A stretch of 64,000 nucleotides of DNA. Origin: Phaeospirillum sp. (GTDB taxonomy: Bacteria; Pseudomonadota; Alphaproteobacteria; Rhodospirillales; Magnetospirillaceae). Under the pieces are notes generated by a model. It was not told where the DNA came from, made no database searches, and was given only the letters and a program-made list of their open reading frames with translations. Made by a program: the position numbers and the translations under genes. The number at the start of each line of letters is the position of its first letter. The first letter of the stretch is position 1. This document shows positions 34,670 through 44,771 of this stretch, one piece after another. The stretch lies in assembly GCA_030824585.1 (NCBI GenBank), contig JAVBXM010000008.1, positions 1-64,000 on the forward strand, in the 5' to 3' direction.

Positions 34670-35665
34670 TTACCATAGGCCGAGGGAGTCCAGCGTGGAG
34701 GCGGGTTCCATCGGCAGATCAGAGGGAAGGTCGTCGTCGTTGAAATCGGGAAAGCGATCGGCGTCCATGTCCGGAGTCTGATCCGCAGCCGGCAGGGCCA
34801 CCAGCCCGAGCAAGGCACCGTTGGGATTCTGGCCTTCGATGATCCGTTGACCGTGTTCGACCATGGCGGCGGGATCGCGGAGCAGGCAGACCAGCCCCTG
34901 AAGCCCCACCAAGGCGGTGCCGGTGATCGGCCCCTTATGGGGCACAGCCGCCAAGGCCGCGTCGATCACATCCACCAGGGGCGTCACCCGAGGCTCGACG
35001 AAGGACAGCCCGGCCAACTTGTGCCGCAGGTTTTTGATGGGAGACAGAGCCTTGGCCGTGACCTCGGCTTTCCCGGCGAAGCTCTTGTGCCACGCCTCAT
35101 CGGCCACCTTGGCGACTTCCCCGAACAGCGAACCGCCGAGGGCATTGACCGCCTCGGTCAGAGTCTGCCCGGCCTGGCCTTTGGGTGGCACGACCTTGAA
35201 CATCTGCCATGCGAAGCCCAGCCGTGCCCGCACGGTGTCGATACCCACCAGCGAGTGGGCGATCAGCGATTCCCAGCCGGGATTGTTGCCGACCCATTCC
35301 TGGATGGCCTGATCGTAGCGGGCGAGGAAGGAGTCCTTGGCGGCGGCGAAATCGGTTGCGATGACTTTCAGTCCCTCGCTCACCGGCTTGACGGCGTTTT
35401 CGGGAATCGCCCAACCGCCGAGGAACCGCATGCCGTGGCGGTCCAACAGCGCAATGGCGCGGGCCTTGAGGGTGGAGAACACCCGCAAATCCTCGGGATT
35501 GCAGACCTTCTTGCTCCCCAGCGAGGCCAGTTTTTCCGGGGGCAAATCCAGGGTGCCGAAATCGGCGGGGGTCAGTTTCTTCCTGGCGGACCAGATATTG
35601 ACATCCAGCCGCAGGGCGATGAGCTGCTTCAAAACGGTGATGTCGGTGGAGATGGCATTGGTCAT
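34670..35665 (-). CDS. DUF3150-like protein
   Basis: Family resemblance plus position between VWA and MoxR-type genes. Confidence 0.65.
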   Translation of the reverse strand: MTNAISTDITVLKQLIALRLDVNIWSARKKLTPADFGTLDLPPEKLASLGSKKVCNPEDLRVFSTLKARAIALLDRHGMRFLGGWAIPENAVKPVSEGLKVIATDFAAAKDSFLARYDQAIQEWVGNNPGWESLIAHSLVGIDTVRARLGFAWQMFKVVPPKGQAGQTLTEAVNALGGSLFGEVAKVADEAWHKSFAGKAEVTAKALSPIKNLRHKLAGLSFVEPRVTPLVDVIDAALAAVPHKGPITGTALVGLQGLVCLLRDPAAMVEHGQRIIEGQNPNGALLGLVALPAADQTPDMDADRFPDFNDDDLPSDLPMEPASTLDSLGLW

Positions 35666-35686
35666 GGCATTTTTCCTTTAGCAGGG

Positions 35687-35879
35687 TGCGGAAAAACTCC
35701 GCTTCGCGGTCGGGCGACTGCCCGAACCCGTTCGGAGGCGCAGCCTCCGAGCCTCCAGTTTGTTTAAAATCAATAATTTAAAAGCTGGAGGGTTGGGGAG
35801 GCTGCGCCTCCCGATTGGGGGATCGGGGGCAAAAGCCCCCGAATTTTGAGTTTTTCCGCAGCTTGTTACGAAGCGGAGG
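35687..35879. repeat. MITE-like imperfect palindrome
   Basis: Arms share TGCGGAAAAACTC, TCGG(G)AGGCGCAGCCTCC and CCTCCAG in inverted orientation around an AT-rich centre. Confidence 0.65.
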
Positions 35880-36852
35880 GAAACAGCCGCTGCCCCAGCT
35901 CGTGGAGCAAAGCGCGGGTGGGCGGAGAGGCGCGAAACCCCAGCGCCCGGTCGAGGGCATAGGTCACGGGCTGGATGCCCGCGCGGGCCAAGGGCTGGAA
36001 CCGCTGGGTCAGATCGGCCCAGCGGATCAAGGTGCGGGTGGAAAAGGTGACTTCGATGCTTTGGTGCCGGCCGTCGCTGTCGCCGATGAACAGGCGGCGA
36101 ACCTCGTTGGCGAATTCGACCATGGTGGAACGCAGATCGGCAGGCAGAGCCGGAGCCCGGCGTTCGAGAATCTGGAGTTCCGCCGTGGAGTCTGGGTAGG
36201 CCACCTCGCACAGCCAGAACCGATCCATGAAGGCGAGGTTCTGGCGAAGCGTGCCCTGGTAAAGCCCGGTCCCATCGGACCCGCCATTGGTGTTGGCGGT
36301 GGCGACGAAGCGGAACATCGGATGGGGCGGAATCACCTCGCCGCCGTTTTCCGGGATGCAGAGCGGCGCACCATCCAACACCCCGTTGAGCCCGGCTGCG
36401 GTGGCCGGGTCCAACAGGTCGATCTCGTTGAGCAGAAACAGCCCGCCGTGCTTCATCGCCAGGGCCAGCGGCCCGTGCTCGAAGCGCATGGAGCCGTTGT
36501 CCACGGTCAGGTGCCCGGCCAGGTCCGGGAACTCCAGCCGTCCGTGGCCGGTGACATCGAACACCGGGTAATTCAGCCGCGCCGCCACTTGGCGGACCAA
36601 GCTGGTCTTGCCGCTGCCGGTGGGACCGAAGAGGTAGAGGGGATCGCTCCCGCTCATGAACCACACCACCAAATCCCGCATGATCGCGGGGAACAGGTAG
36701 TCGGGATCAACGGCGGGAGTGTGCCGGCAGGGAGAAGCGTAGCCCTTGATTTTGCGGCCCGAAGGCTGGCCGCTGAACAAGGCTCCGGCATCGAAATCGG
36801 CAGCCGAAAGGCTGCCGATCTCCGCGAGGGGATCGGTCATGGAATACTCCAT
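35866..36852 (-). CDS. MoxR/CobS-like AAA+ ATPase
   Basis: LFGPTGSGKTSLVRQVAARL Walker A, GGLFLLNEIDLLDPA Walker B, FRFVATANTN sensor 1. Confidence 0.88.
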   Translation of the reverse strand: MEYSMTDPLAEIGSLSAADFDAGALFSGQPSGRKIKGYASPCRHTPAVDPDYLFPAIMRDLVVWFMSGSDPLYLFGPTGSGKTSLVRQVAARLNYPVFDVTGHGRLEFPDLAGHLTVDNGSMRFEHGPLALAMKHGGLFLLNEIDLLDPATAAGLNGVLDGAPLCIPENGGEVIPPHPMFRFVATANTNGGSDGTGLYQGTLRQNLAFMDRFWLCEVAYPDSTAELQILERRAPALPADLRSTMVEFANEVRRLFIGDSDGRHQSIEVTFSTRTLIRWADLTQRFQPLARAGIQPVTYALDRALGFRASPPTRALLHELGQRLFPSAS

Positions 36853-36916
36853 TGAGAAGATGTGGAAATGGGGCAAACCATTGCCCCTCTTGGCATTACC
36901 GTCCGGCCTGCCTAAA

Positions 36917-37306
36917 ATGACCCCGACCAATGCACCCGAGGGATTCATGGGATCGGCATTGAACGCCAAAGGCGTCGGCACAGCCAACGCCGAAACGGTT
37001 AATGATCGTGCCAAGCTGCTGATGCACCGCTTGATCGCGCGTCGCATCCGCTCGCGCCCAGACCTCATCGAATCTGCGAAGATACGGATTGCCCAGAAAC
37101 GGCAGGCCGGGCCGTTGTTCGATTACATTCCGGAGTGGGAAAGCTTGCTGTCCCAGGACGCCGAAACCCTGTGCCGCTCCATTACCAGCCGGGGAGAAGC
37201 GATGGTGCGCTTGCGCCTTAGCTCTCCTCTGGTCGATGTCGTGGACTTCCGCGATCCTCAACTGCGTCGGCGTATCTGGCGCAAGGCCAAGCAGGGTTTG
37301 CGCTGA
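36917..37306 (+). CDS. hypothetical, possible antitoxin partner
   Basis: ORF ends 1 nt before the start of the nucleotidyltransferase-like gene. Confidence 0.55.
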   Translation: MTPTNAPEGFMGSALNAKGVGTANAETVNDRAKLLMHRLIARRIRSRPDLIESAKIRIAQKRQAGPLFDYIPEWESLLSQDAETLCRSITSRGEAMVRLRLSSPLVDVVDFRDPQLRRRIWRKAKQGLR

Positions 37307-37307
37307 C

Positions 37308-37874
37308 ATGTCGGGGCAGAGGACGGCTGATGATCTTTACCGGGCGGTCCGGGCGCTATCGTACCATTTCAAAACGGATACCGTGATCGTGGTCGGCAGC
37401 CAGGCGGTTCTTGTCGGCTGGCCCGAGGCCCCGGCGCTTCTTCGGATGTCCGAGGAAATCGACGCCTATCCGAACAATTACCGTGACTGGGAGCGTGACC
37501 ATCCCGGCGAAGAAGCGTCCGAGGAGATCAACGCCCTCTTCGGGTGGGGATCGCAGTTTCACGACACCCATGGCTTTTATATCGACGGCGTGAACGACGG
37601 GACGGCCAAGCTGCCGGAAGGGTGGATTTACCGCGCCGTGCGTGTCCAGGTCCGGGATGGGGACCATACCGTTTTCGCCGTGGCTCCCTGTCCCGAGGAC
37701 CTGACCGTCTCCAAGCTGTTCCGTATGGCGGAAAAGGACGAGGCGTATATCCGGGCTTGGCATGAAATCCGCCCCTTGGATGTCGAGACGGTTCTTTACC
37801 GCTTCCTCTCCATGTCCCCCGACCCGGCGATTGAAGCGCGGGCTGTCCGGTTTCTAAAAACCATTCCAACCTGA
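37308..37874 (+). CDS. DUF6036-like nucleotidyltransferase
   Basis: VIVVGSQAVLVG...MSEEIDAYP NTase-type GS...E.D signature. Confidence 0.65.
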   Translation: MSGQRTADDLYRAVRALSYHFKTDTVIVVGSQAVLVGWPEAPALLRMSEEIDAYPNNYRDWERDHPGEEASEEINALFGWGSQFHDTHGFYIDGVNDGTAKLPEGWIYRAVRVQVRDGDHTVFAVAPCPEDLTVSKLFRMAEKDEAYIRAWHEIRPLDVETVLYRFLSMSPDPAIEARAVRFLKTIPT

Positions 37875-37936
37875 CCGCTACAGCGTGATGCCGTTGCTGC
37901 GGGCCAGTACGGATATGATGGTCTGGGCCATTGTCG

Positions 37937-38794
37937 TCACCACCAGCCGCTGAAGATGCTGCCGATCTTACCGGCAACCCAATCGACCGCTTTGGCAAGC
38001 GCCGTTCCGGCGACCTCGACGATCACGTCGAGAATCCCCTTTTCCGCATCCCTCTTTGCTTTTTTCGAACGGTATTCCTTCTGTACCTCGCGCAACACGC
38101 CGACCCGCTTTTCGGCAGGCAGGGCGTGAACGATGCCGTCCACCAGTTCCACCAGACCGTATTTCTCTGCGGCGGAAGCGGCCAGAACCTGACCGGGAGG
38201 CAGGCCGAAGAACCCCGCCACCACGCGGCATTTTTCCTCGATATTGGCCGCTTGGCGGGAGCCGGGTTGATGCGCCTTTTCGTCCCATTCCCGGAACGGT
38301 TCGATCTTGTCCACTTGGCTGAGGACCACGAAGAAGGGCTTGCCCACATCCAGATACGGCCTGACCAGCCGTTTGAAGAAATCCTGGTCCACGGCCAGGG
38401 CGCGATCATCGGCCTTGACGATCCACAGCACCAGATCGAGCTTGGGCAGCCATTGCCGATAGAGCGCGTCATATTCGGCGTCACGATCTTCGCTCTCACC
38501 CACGCCGGGAACGTCGAGCAGGGTCATGCCCCTGCCCACAAGGTTGAGCCTGACCTGTTGGGGCGTGCGGGTGCAGGCGGCAATGTCGCTGATCGGGCAT
38601 ATGTCCCTGCCGAACAGGGCATTGCACAGGCTGGACTTGCCCGCCCCGGTCTTGCCGAAGACCCCGACCATCGGTTCGTACTGGATGATGTCGTTGAGCC
38701 GCGACGATATTTGGGTCCGGTATTCCGCAGGGATGTCGATGCCCTGGCGAGCCAGGGCATCGAGGAAGGATTCCACATTGTTCACGTCGATCAT
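37937..38794 (-). CDS. YfjP/YkfA-like GTPase
   Basis: GVFGKTGAGKSSLCNALFG P-loop, LLDVPGVGE G3, VLSQVDKIE G4-like. Confidence 0.82.
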   Translation of the reverse strand: MIDVNNVESFLDALARQGIDIPAEYRTQISSRLNDIIQYEPMVGVFGKTGAGKSSLCNALFGRDICPISDIAACTRTPQQVRLNLVGRGMTLLDVPGVGESEDRDAEYDALYRQWLPKLDLVLWIVKADDRALAVDQDFFKRLVRPYLDVGKPFFVVLSQVDKIEPFREWDEKAHQPGSRQAANIEEKCRVVAGFFGLPPGQVLAASAAEKYGLVELVDGIVHALPAEKRVGVLREVQKEYRSKKAKRDAEKGILDVIVEVAGTALAKAVDWVAGKIGSIFSGWW

Positions 38795-39111
38795 GGTCGT
38801 TCCTGTCTTATGTGAGGGGGGAGTTCGCCCATTTCGGGCGAGGACAGAATCCCTCCTGTCATCATCGTTCCCTCCAAAAGTGAGACGCCCTGCATCCGTC
38901 AGGAAGGCAGGGCGTCGGTTGCTATCGGAGAGGTAATATGTGTCTGAAATTATTTGGAATATTTTGGAAATAACTACCGAACACATCCTAACGCCGACGG
39001 GCGCCAGTTGGAGATTTGATGTCGGCTTTGCGCCCTTGGCGGCTGCTCTGAGGGTTGGCGTCAGTCCCCGGCAGCGGACACTGCAATTTAATGCACTGTC
39101 ACCATAATTTC

Positions 39112-39231
39112 CAAGGTGATCGCCCCGCCCGCGACTGGGCTGTACCCGGTCGGCGTGGCCATCACCGCCGCCGACAATGGCACCGCCATGGTGCGGGTGC
39201 GTTTGGACGGTGTGGCTACCGCTGCCGAGTA
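39112..39231 (+). pseudogene. C-terminal remnant of a phage capsid cement (DUF2190-like) gene
   Basis: KVIAPPATGLYPVGVAITAADNGTAMVRVRLDGVATAAE* with no upstream ORF. Confidence 0.5.
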
Positions 39232-40541
39232 AGCGACCCAGCTCCCCAATCGAAATCCAGATCAAAGACGAGATAGTCGTCATCCTCATCCGTTCCGCCG
39301 GTCTCGAAACGGGCTGCCTGGATCGTGTGCCCCCGGGTCAGCTCGTTATCGAACATATTCGGATGGTCTCCGAAGGCATGACGCTTGAATTCATCGAGCT
39401 GCAGACGCCCGGCCAGATACTCCTGGACCAACCGTGACGAAATTTTGATGGTCATCTGCCCTCCCCCCGTCGTAACAACCGTAGCAAGGTACCATCCACG
39501 TTTCTCGGGGCCAAAGGCGCCTTGACGGTGAAGGTCTCTGGCCTGGTACCCCTCAAACCGCGGCGGTGGCAACTGAGCGGCGAGGGCCGTCAGCCGTTCA
39601 TATTCGCCCGTCGGCACGCTCTCCCTCCGATCGAAGCAACTCACCTTCCAGAAGATGCGGGATTCAGGGACGAGCCACATCTGCCGCTCCCGGTACGGCG
39701 AAAACACGCAAACCACGTCGATGCTGCTGTGCTTGCGCAGCCAGTGGCGGATAATTTCTTCCCCGCCGACCTCCTGGCCGGCTGAACTGATGGGACGCAT
39801 TCGGCGCAGCAGGTCGCAGCCAGCATCCACCAGGAAAACGCATTTCAGCGTACCGGCTCCCGCATCTCGGACCTGGCTGGCCTTCTGCTTCAGTGCCTTG
39901 TAAATCGGGTTGTCTTCAAGATCGTATGCGACAGGCGGCATACGGCAGAAGACTCGAAAATGCGGGGATGGCGCGTCCCGACGGCTCACGACGACATCAG
40001 TCTTTCCCTCGACGATGCGGATGGACTCTGCGCCCGCCCCACCATTCGGTGCAAACCACCAATCAATGGCCTTCTGTACTGCCGGGGTCAGTTTGAAGCC
40101 CGGATCAACGCATCGCTCACGATGAAACCGTCGGTCCCAGTAACTTCGCTCCATGAACTCGAAGTACAGCCGCCGTCCAGCCCCCTTGCTCACCCGATCC
40201 GCATAATTCGCAATGATGTTTGCCGTCCGGTCCATGGCCTCCTTGCCGGAGAAGCTGTCATCGGACAGGGCGCGAACCTCGACAATAGCGGGGGCCGATG
40301 CAAAGAGGTTTTCCGAAAAGGCATCAGGGCGACGCGCAGTGCTGGACAGATCCGGTTCGACGGTCACATCGGCAACGCGCGAAACAGCCCAGAGCATTGC
40401 CAGTTCGGCCTCTGCACCGAGAGCTGCGTCGGTGTTCCTGTTCTCCAGACGCCCCAACAGGTCATGGACCTTGCGCGCATCAAGTGATGCGGACAGGTCG
40501 TCAAGCATGGATCGTAGTCGGCGTCGGGCAAAAATCGGCAT
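39216..40541 (-). CDS. hypothetical, possible PD-(D/E)XK-like nuclease
   Basis: AEAELAML...VEPDLSSTARRPDAF...PAIVEVRAL pattern. Confidence 0.6.
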   Translation of the reverse strand: MPIFARRRLRSMLDDLSASLDARKVHDLLGRLENRNTDAALGAEAELAMLWAVSRVADVTVEPDLSSTARRPDAFSENLFASAPAIVEVRALSDDSFSGKEAMDRTANIIANYADRVSKGAGRRLYFEFMERSYWDRRFHRERCVDPGFKLTPAVQKAIDWWFAPNGGAGAESIRIVEGKTDVVVSRRDAPSPHFRVFCRMPPVAYDLEDNPIYKALKQKASQVRDAGAGTLKCVFLVDAGCDLLRRMRPISSAGQEVGGEEIIRHWLRKHSSIDVVCVFSPYRERQMWLVPESRIFWKVSCFDRRESVPTGEYERLTALAAQLPPPRFEGYQARDLHRQGAFGPEKRGWYLATVVTTGGGQMTIKISSRLVQEYLAGRLQLDEFKRHAFGDHPNMFDNELTRGHTIQAARFETGGTDEDDDYLVFDLDFDWGAGSLTRQR

Positions 40542-40876
40542 GCCGTGATGATGCCACAGTTTTCTGCACGCGGCACGCGCAGGCAGGGGTTACGGTGACA
40601 GTGCACTCAATTCAAAGTCTGCTTTACCGCTCCCGTCTCCGAAACCGGACTGTCCCCTCCCGGCCCACAGTTTCCGTTCCGCTTCGCGCCCATGTTAGAC
40701 ATTCGGTGAGACTCGACCGTTGCTTGATAGCGGACTGGCCGCTGCCGAATATGACCGCGATTGAGTGGAAAATGCTCTAGCGCTATTGAGAGTGTCGCGG
40801 CTTGCTTGTAGCATCAACGCGTGCGGCCGGGCGCATTGCGGCACATTGCATTGACTAAACACCGGGGGGGGGCATC

Positions 40877-43408
40877 TTGGACTTTGATGACATCGACTTC
40901 TCTGGAGAGGTCGCTCGACCGACCAACCCCATCGAAATTTTCGAAGCTCTGCCAAGGTTGCCGGACACGCCAAATGACCTATGGCGAGGCCAAGCGCGAG
41001 CGCTAGAGGAGTGGCATTCGGCGCGCGCTAAGCGCGACGTCCTGGTGTCTCTAAACACCGGTGCGGGAAAGACGCTCGTTGGATTGCTAATCGCACAAAG
41101 CCTGGTTCATGAGGGCATTGAGAACGTCGTTTATGCCTGCGCGACGATAGACTTGGTGGAGCAGACAAAGAGAGAAGCAGAGCGTATTGGGATCTCCTGC
41201 ACCACCCGTGTTCGACAAGGGTTTGACAATGACCTATTCGAGACCGGAAGGGCGTTCTGCATTACAACTTATCAGGCGCTATTTAATGGCCATAGTGCTA
41301 TTGTTAGTCGATATTTCCCTGGAGCGGTCATCCTGGATGACGCGCACGTTGCTGAGTCGGTTATGCGAAGTGCGTACACCTTGCGTCTCCAAGGTGAGCA
41401 GACTGCAGCACTTCAGAAGGCTATTGTAGAACTCTTTGAGCCCGACTTTGCGGCACTCGAAAAGCGGGGCGAATTTCAGGATGCCGTGGCTGGCCGGTAC
41501 GGCAAGATAGTCCTTGCCCCTGCGCGCTCAGTCCGAGAACGCAGCGCTCGACTGCGAGCTCTTCTCGAAGAACATGGTGTGCAAGACGGGGATTTGTCCT
41601 ATCCCTTCGCACACCTTCGGGACAAAATAGACAGGTGCGCGGTTCTTTTTGGCTACGGCTGTGTAGAAGTAACGCCACCATTCCTTCCCGCGCTGGCCCA
41701 TCCGATTTTTGAGCGGAAAATCAGGCGTATCTACCTCTCTGCGACTTTAAAATATAAGGCGGACTTGGCTCGAGCGTTTGGTCGGTTGCCTCAACATACG
41801 GTGGAGCCAGACAGTGACGCAGGTAATGGCGAGCGTTTAATATTGCAGTCGCGGTTGCTGGACGCTTCGAAGAAGGAAAAGAAGTTCGGCAAGGAGTTAA
41901 TTAAGCAACTGGCAACCACGCGGAAGGTGGTAGTGGCCGTTCCGACTTATACTGACGCAGAGGAATGGGCTGAAGTAGGAAATCCGCCAACTCCTGACCA
42001 ATTCTCGGCAGAGCTTGAGAAATTCCGCAAGGATCCAGCTGGTTCATTCATTCTCGTTAACCGCGTGGACGGCATCGATCTGCCCCACGACACCTGCCGC
42101 ATCATGATAGCAGAGGGGTTACCAAAGGGCGGTTCGCTCCTAGAGCGCTTCCAGTGGGAATTTTTGCGCATGCGGCACTTCCAAGCGGCACGCATAGCCA
42201 ATCGGGTCGTCCAGCTCTTTGGTCGCATCAACCGCGGTCGTAGCGACTTCGGTACGGTCTTAGTCAGCGGCGAAGAGTTTAATTCGTGGCTAGCGACCGA
42301 GCGAAATTTGGCGCTGCTTCCTGATCTCCTGCGCAAGCAGATCCAGCTTGGCGCAATAGTGCAGGAGCGGATGGAGATTAAGAATGACGCTAAAGTCACC
42401 GATATAGTCGATCGGGTAATTAACCGGGATAAGGGTTGGCTTGATCTGTACGCTCGCTTCTTCGGGCAGGTTAAAGTAGCTGAACGACATGTGGAGCGCA
42501 CGGAGATCGCGGAGAATGGTCTCGCAAATGCTGCGTTGGCCGAGGCGGAGTTCGCCCAATTGTGTTGGGACGGGGATTGGGGCGCGGCAAGGAACGTGTT
42601 TGAGGAAACTATTGAGAGTACTGTGCAGGCTGATGAGTACTTGGCGGGGTGGCACGAATTTTGGCTTGCGGCATGTCATGATCAAGAGGGGGACCCTGAA
42701 GGAGCTCTTGTCGCCTACCGTAAGGCCCGACATAGACTTGGTTCTAATTTGTATATACCGCGAGGAGGAATAGGAGGGCAGGATGAGAATGCCGTAGCTC
42801 TGACGCCTTTTGCGCAAGCTTTGGACAGAGTTGTTTCTCTTACCGCCCATAAGCAGTTTGAGAAGGTTTTCGAGAAACTGCGCGCTGCAATGACCCACTT
42901 GGATGGGGGTACGCCAGGCCAAATGGAGGCTGCTTACCGAGCTCTTGGCGAAGCTCTTGGCTTCATATCTACGCGTCCTGATAACGACGCCGGAACTGGT
43001 CCAGATGTACTTTGGGATTCCCCGGATAATCAATGTTGTCTTGCTATTGAGCTTAAAACGGATAAGAAAACACCCGCCCGGTACACAAAGGACGACATCG
43101 GGCAAGGGCACAACCACCTAGAATGGGTAGCCGCCAACTTTCCTGATAGGAAATGCTTGGGGCTCATTTACGTTGGGCCGGAGGGCGTATGCACCGAAGA
43201 GGCCAGCCCTTCGAAAATGATGTTTCAGGGGACGCCCAGCAACGCCGTTGTCGTCCGGGATCGCCTTTTTGCCTTGATTTCTGACCTCCGGAAACTGCTT
43301 CCGCTCGAGCGCCCCAATGCCATGAAGGAGGCTGCTTCACTAAACCAATGGTCTCTAGCTGCGCTCGTCAGCGAACTGGGCCCGCATGACCTAAAAAATG
43401 GCGCATGA
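40877..43408 (+). CDS. SF2 helicase fused to C-terminal PD-(D/E)XK-like nuclease domain
   Basis: VSLNTGAGKTLVGLL motif I, ILDDAH motif II; C-terminal GTGPDVLW...CLAIELKTDKKTPARYTKDDIGQGHNH. Confidence 0.82.
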   Translation: MDFDDIDFSGEVARPTNPIEIFEALPRLPDTPNDLWRGQARALEEWHSARAKRDVLVSLNTGAGKTLVGLLIAQSLVHEGIENVVYACATIDLVEQTKREAERIGISCTTRVRQGFDNDLFETGRAFCITTYQALFNGHSAIVSRYFPGAVILDDAHVAESVMRSAYTLRLQGEQTAALQKAIVELFEPDFAALEKRGEFQDAVAGRYGKIVLAPARSVRERSARLRALLEEHGVQDGDLSYPFAHLRDKIDRCAVLFGYGCVEVTPPFLPALAHPIFERKIRRIYLSATLKYKADLARAFGRLPQHTVEPDSDAGNGERLILQSRLLDASKKEKKFGKELIKQLATTRKVVVAVPTYTDAEEWAEVGNPPTPDQFSAELEKFRKDPAGSFILVNRVDGIDLPHDTCRIMIAEGLPKGGSLLERFQWEFLRMRHFQAARIANRVVQLFGRINRGRSDFGTVLVSGEEFNSWLATERNLALLPDLLRKQIQLGAIVQERMEIKNDAKVTDIVDRVINRDKGWLDLYARFFGQVKVAERHVERTEIAENGLANAALAEAEFAQLCWDGDWGAARNVFEETIESTVQADEYLAGWHEFWLAACHDQEGDPEGALVAYRKARHRLGSNLYIPRGGIGGQDENAVALTPFAQALDRVVSLTAHKQFEKVFEKLRAAMTHLDGGTPGQMEAAYRALGEALGFISTRPDNDAGTGPDVLWDSPDNQCCLAIELKTDKKTPARYTKDDIGQGHNHLEWVAANFPDRKCLGLIYVGPEGVCTEEASPSKMMFQGTPSNAVVVRDRLFALISDLRKLLPLERPNAMKEAASLNQWSLAALVSELGPHDLKNGA

Positions 43409-43504
43409 GACGCTCTGTATTCGGTTGGGAACCCCTGAGCGACACCACTCAGGGGCCTCCAGATGTTTGATCAAAGGGCCGGCGCGGCTCCAGGAATGCA
43501 TTAG

Positions 43505-44452
43505 ATGACCATTCTCCCGTCGATTTTCGCCGCCTTTCTCGAGCCGATTAAGCTCGTCTACGTGGGGGCATGTACAGACCTTGGCACTGATCCCACTGAG
43601 ATTGGGTTAGCAGTGGAGGATCTGTCCTTCAACAAGGGGGGGTACGAAGGCGAGTTTGCGGCTGTCGAACAACCACCGCAGGTGCGAATTACGTGGAACG
43701 GGCTCGCGAGCCTCTGGGCTTTCAGCCAGGCGGCTGCTCGAGTAGCGCGAGCGATGTTCGAGGCGCAGCGAGCTGCCGATCCAGAAGGACCTCCGCCCGA
43801 GTTGCCAATCGAAGGCGATCTGAAGATGGGTGTTGACATGTTTGAACTGTCAGTTCGTCTCGCTCGGCATCGTTTCGATTCTTGGGTTGATTGGGCGCCT
43901 AAGCCCGACGCCCTGGCAAAAAGTGGCGGAGACGCTGAAGGCAACCAGCTATTCCTCGGGGCGCTGGGTTGGATAATCCGCCATGAGCTCGCCCACCACG
44001 TACTCAGGCATCATGCGCGCCGATCGATTATTCCGGACGAAAATAAAGCACAGGAACTCGAAGCTGACGACCAGGCCACCCGCCAGATGAAAGGGAGCTA
44101 TAAGGCTGATCAAGGACGGGCATACGGCGTCAGGCCCTCTCCGAATGAGATGGAACTCGAACGCCGTGCTCTGGCGATGTTTGTCGGGATGATTTGGGTG
44201 GTGCAGTTCGAACTCGGACCGCATGGCGAGAGCGCAACGCACCCCGATTCTGCCCGACGACTGCGTGGATTAGTTGATAGTCTCGCCCTTTCTCCGGACA
44301 GCTTCGCGGCCGAGATCCTCTCATACCTCGTCAAGGTTCTGATCGACCCTGAAGGCGATTGGCCCGCGGACACAGAGGAAGCAACATCGGGCGACGCAGC
44401 GATTAACGCAATGGTCATGATAACCCGCCACATTAACGCGCAAACGTGGTGA
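43505..44452 (+). CDS. Lit-like (U49-type) zinc metallopeptidase
   Basis: WIIRHELAHHVLRHH HExxH followed by ELEADDQATRQ. Confidence 0.65.
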   Translation: MTILPSIFAAFLEPIKLVYVGACTDLGTDPTEIGLAVEDLSFNKGGYEGEFAAVEQPPQVRITWNGLASLWAFSQAAARVARAMFEAQRAADPEGPPPELPIEGDLKMGVDMFELSVRLARHRFDSWVDWAPKPDALAKSGGDAEGNQLFLGALGWIIRHELAHHVLRHHARRSIIPDENKAQELEADDQATRQMKGSYKADQGRAYGVRPSPNEMELERRALAMFVGMIWVVQFELGPHGESATHPDSARRLRGLVDSLALSPDSFAAEILSYLVKVLIDPEGDWPADTEEATSGDAAINAMVMITRHINAQTW

Positions 44453-44771
44453 TGCAGCAGCAGTTGGATCAACGTTTTTTCGGAAGCGGTTCTTACCGAC
44501 TGGGAAACAGCCCCACGCCAGATCCGCGGGGTGATTGTGGATGGCACTGCGGGACGGCATTAACAATGCCACGCTGATTTTCTGTCAGTGAGAAGGCTAC
44601 TGACCTGCATTGGGAAAATTCCTCCAGTTTGAAGTAGAGTCCGGCCCCTCAGAGGACGGACGACATGAAGCGCAGCAGGTTTATCTAATTCAAAAGCGGA
44701 CCGCACATATTGCGTCGCCCCCGGCGACATGCGTCTATGTTCGTTCGTCGGACTGTGTAGAAGTAAGCACC

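Noticed and set aside
33167-36852. Cobalt/magnesium chelatase (CobST) for cobalamin or bacteriochlorophyll
   Set aside because: AAA+ and VWA motifs fit, but the DUF3150-like middle gene and mobile context without pathway genes make this unlikely.
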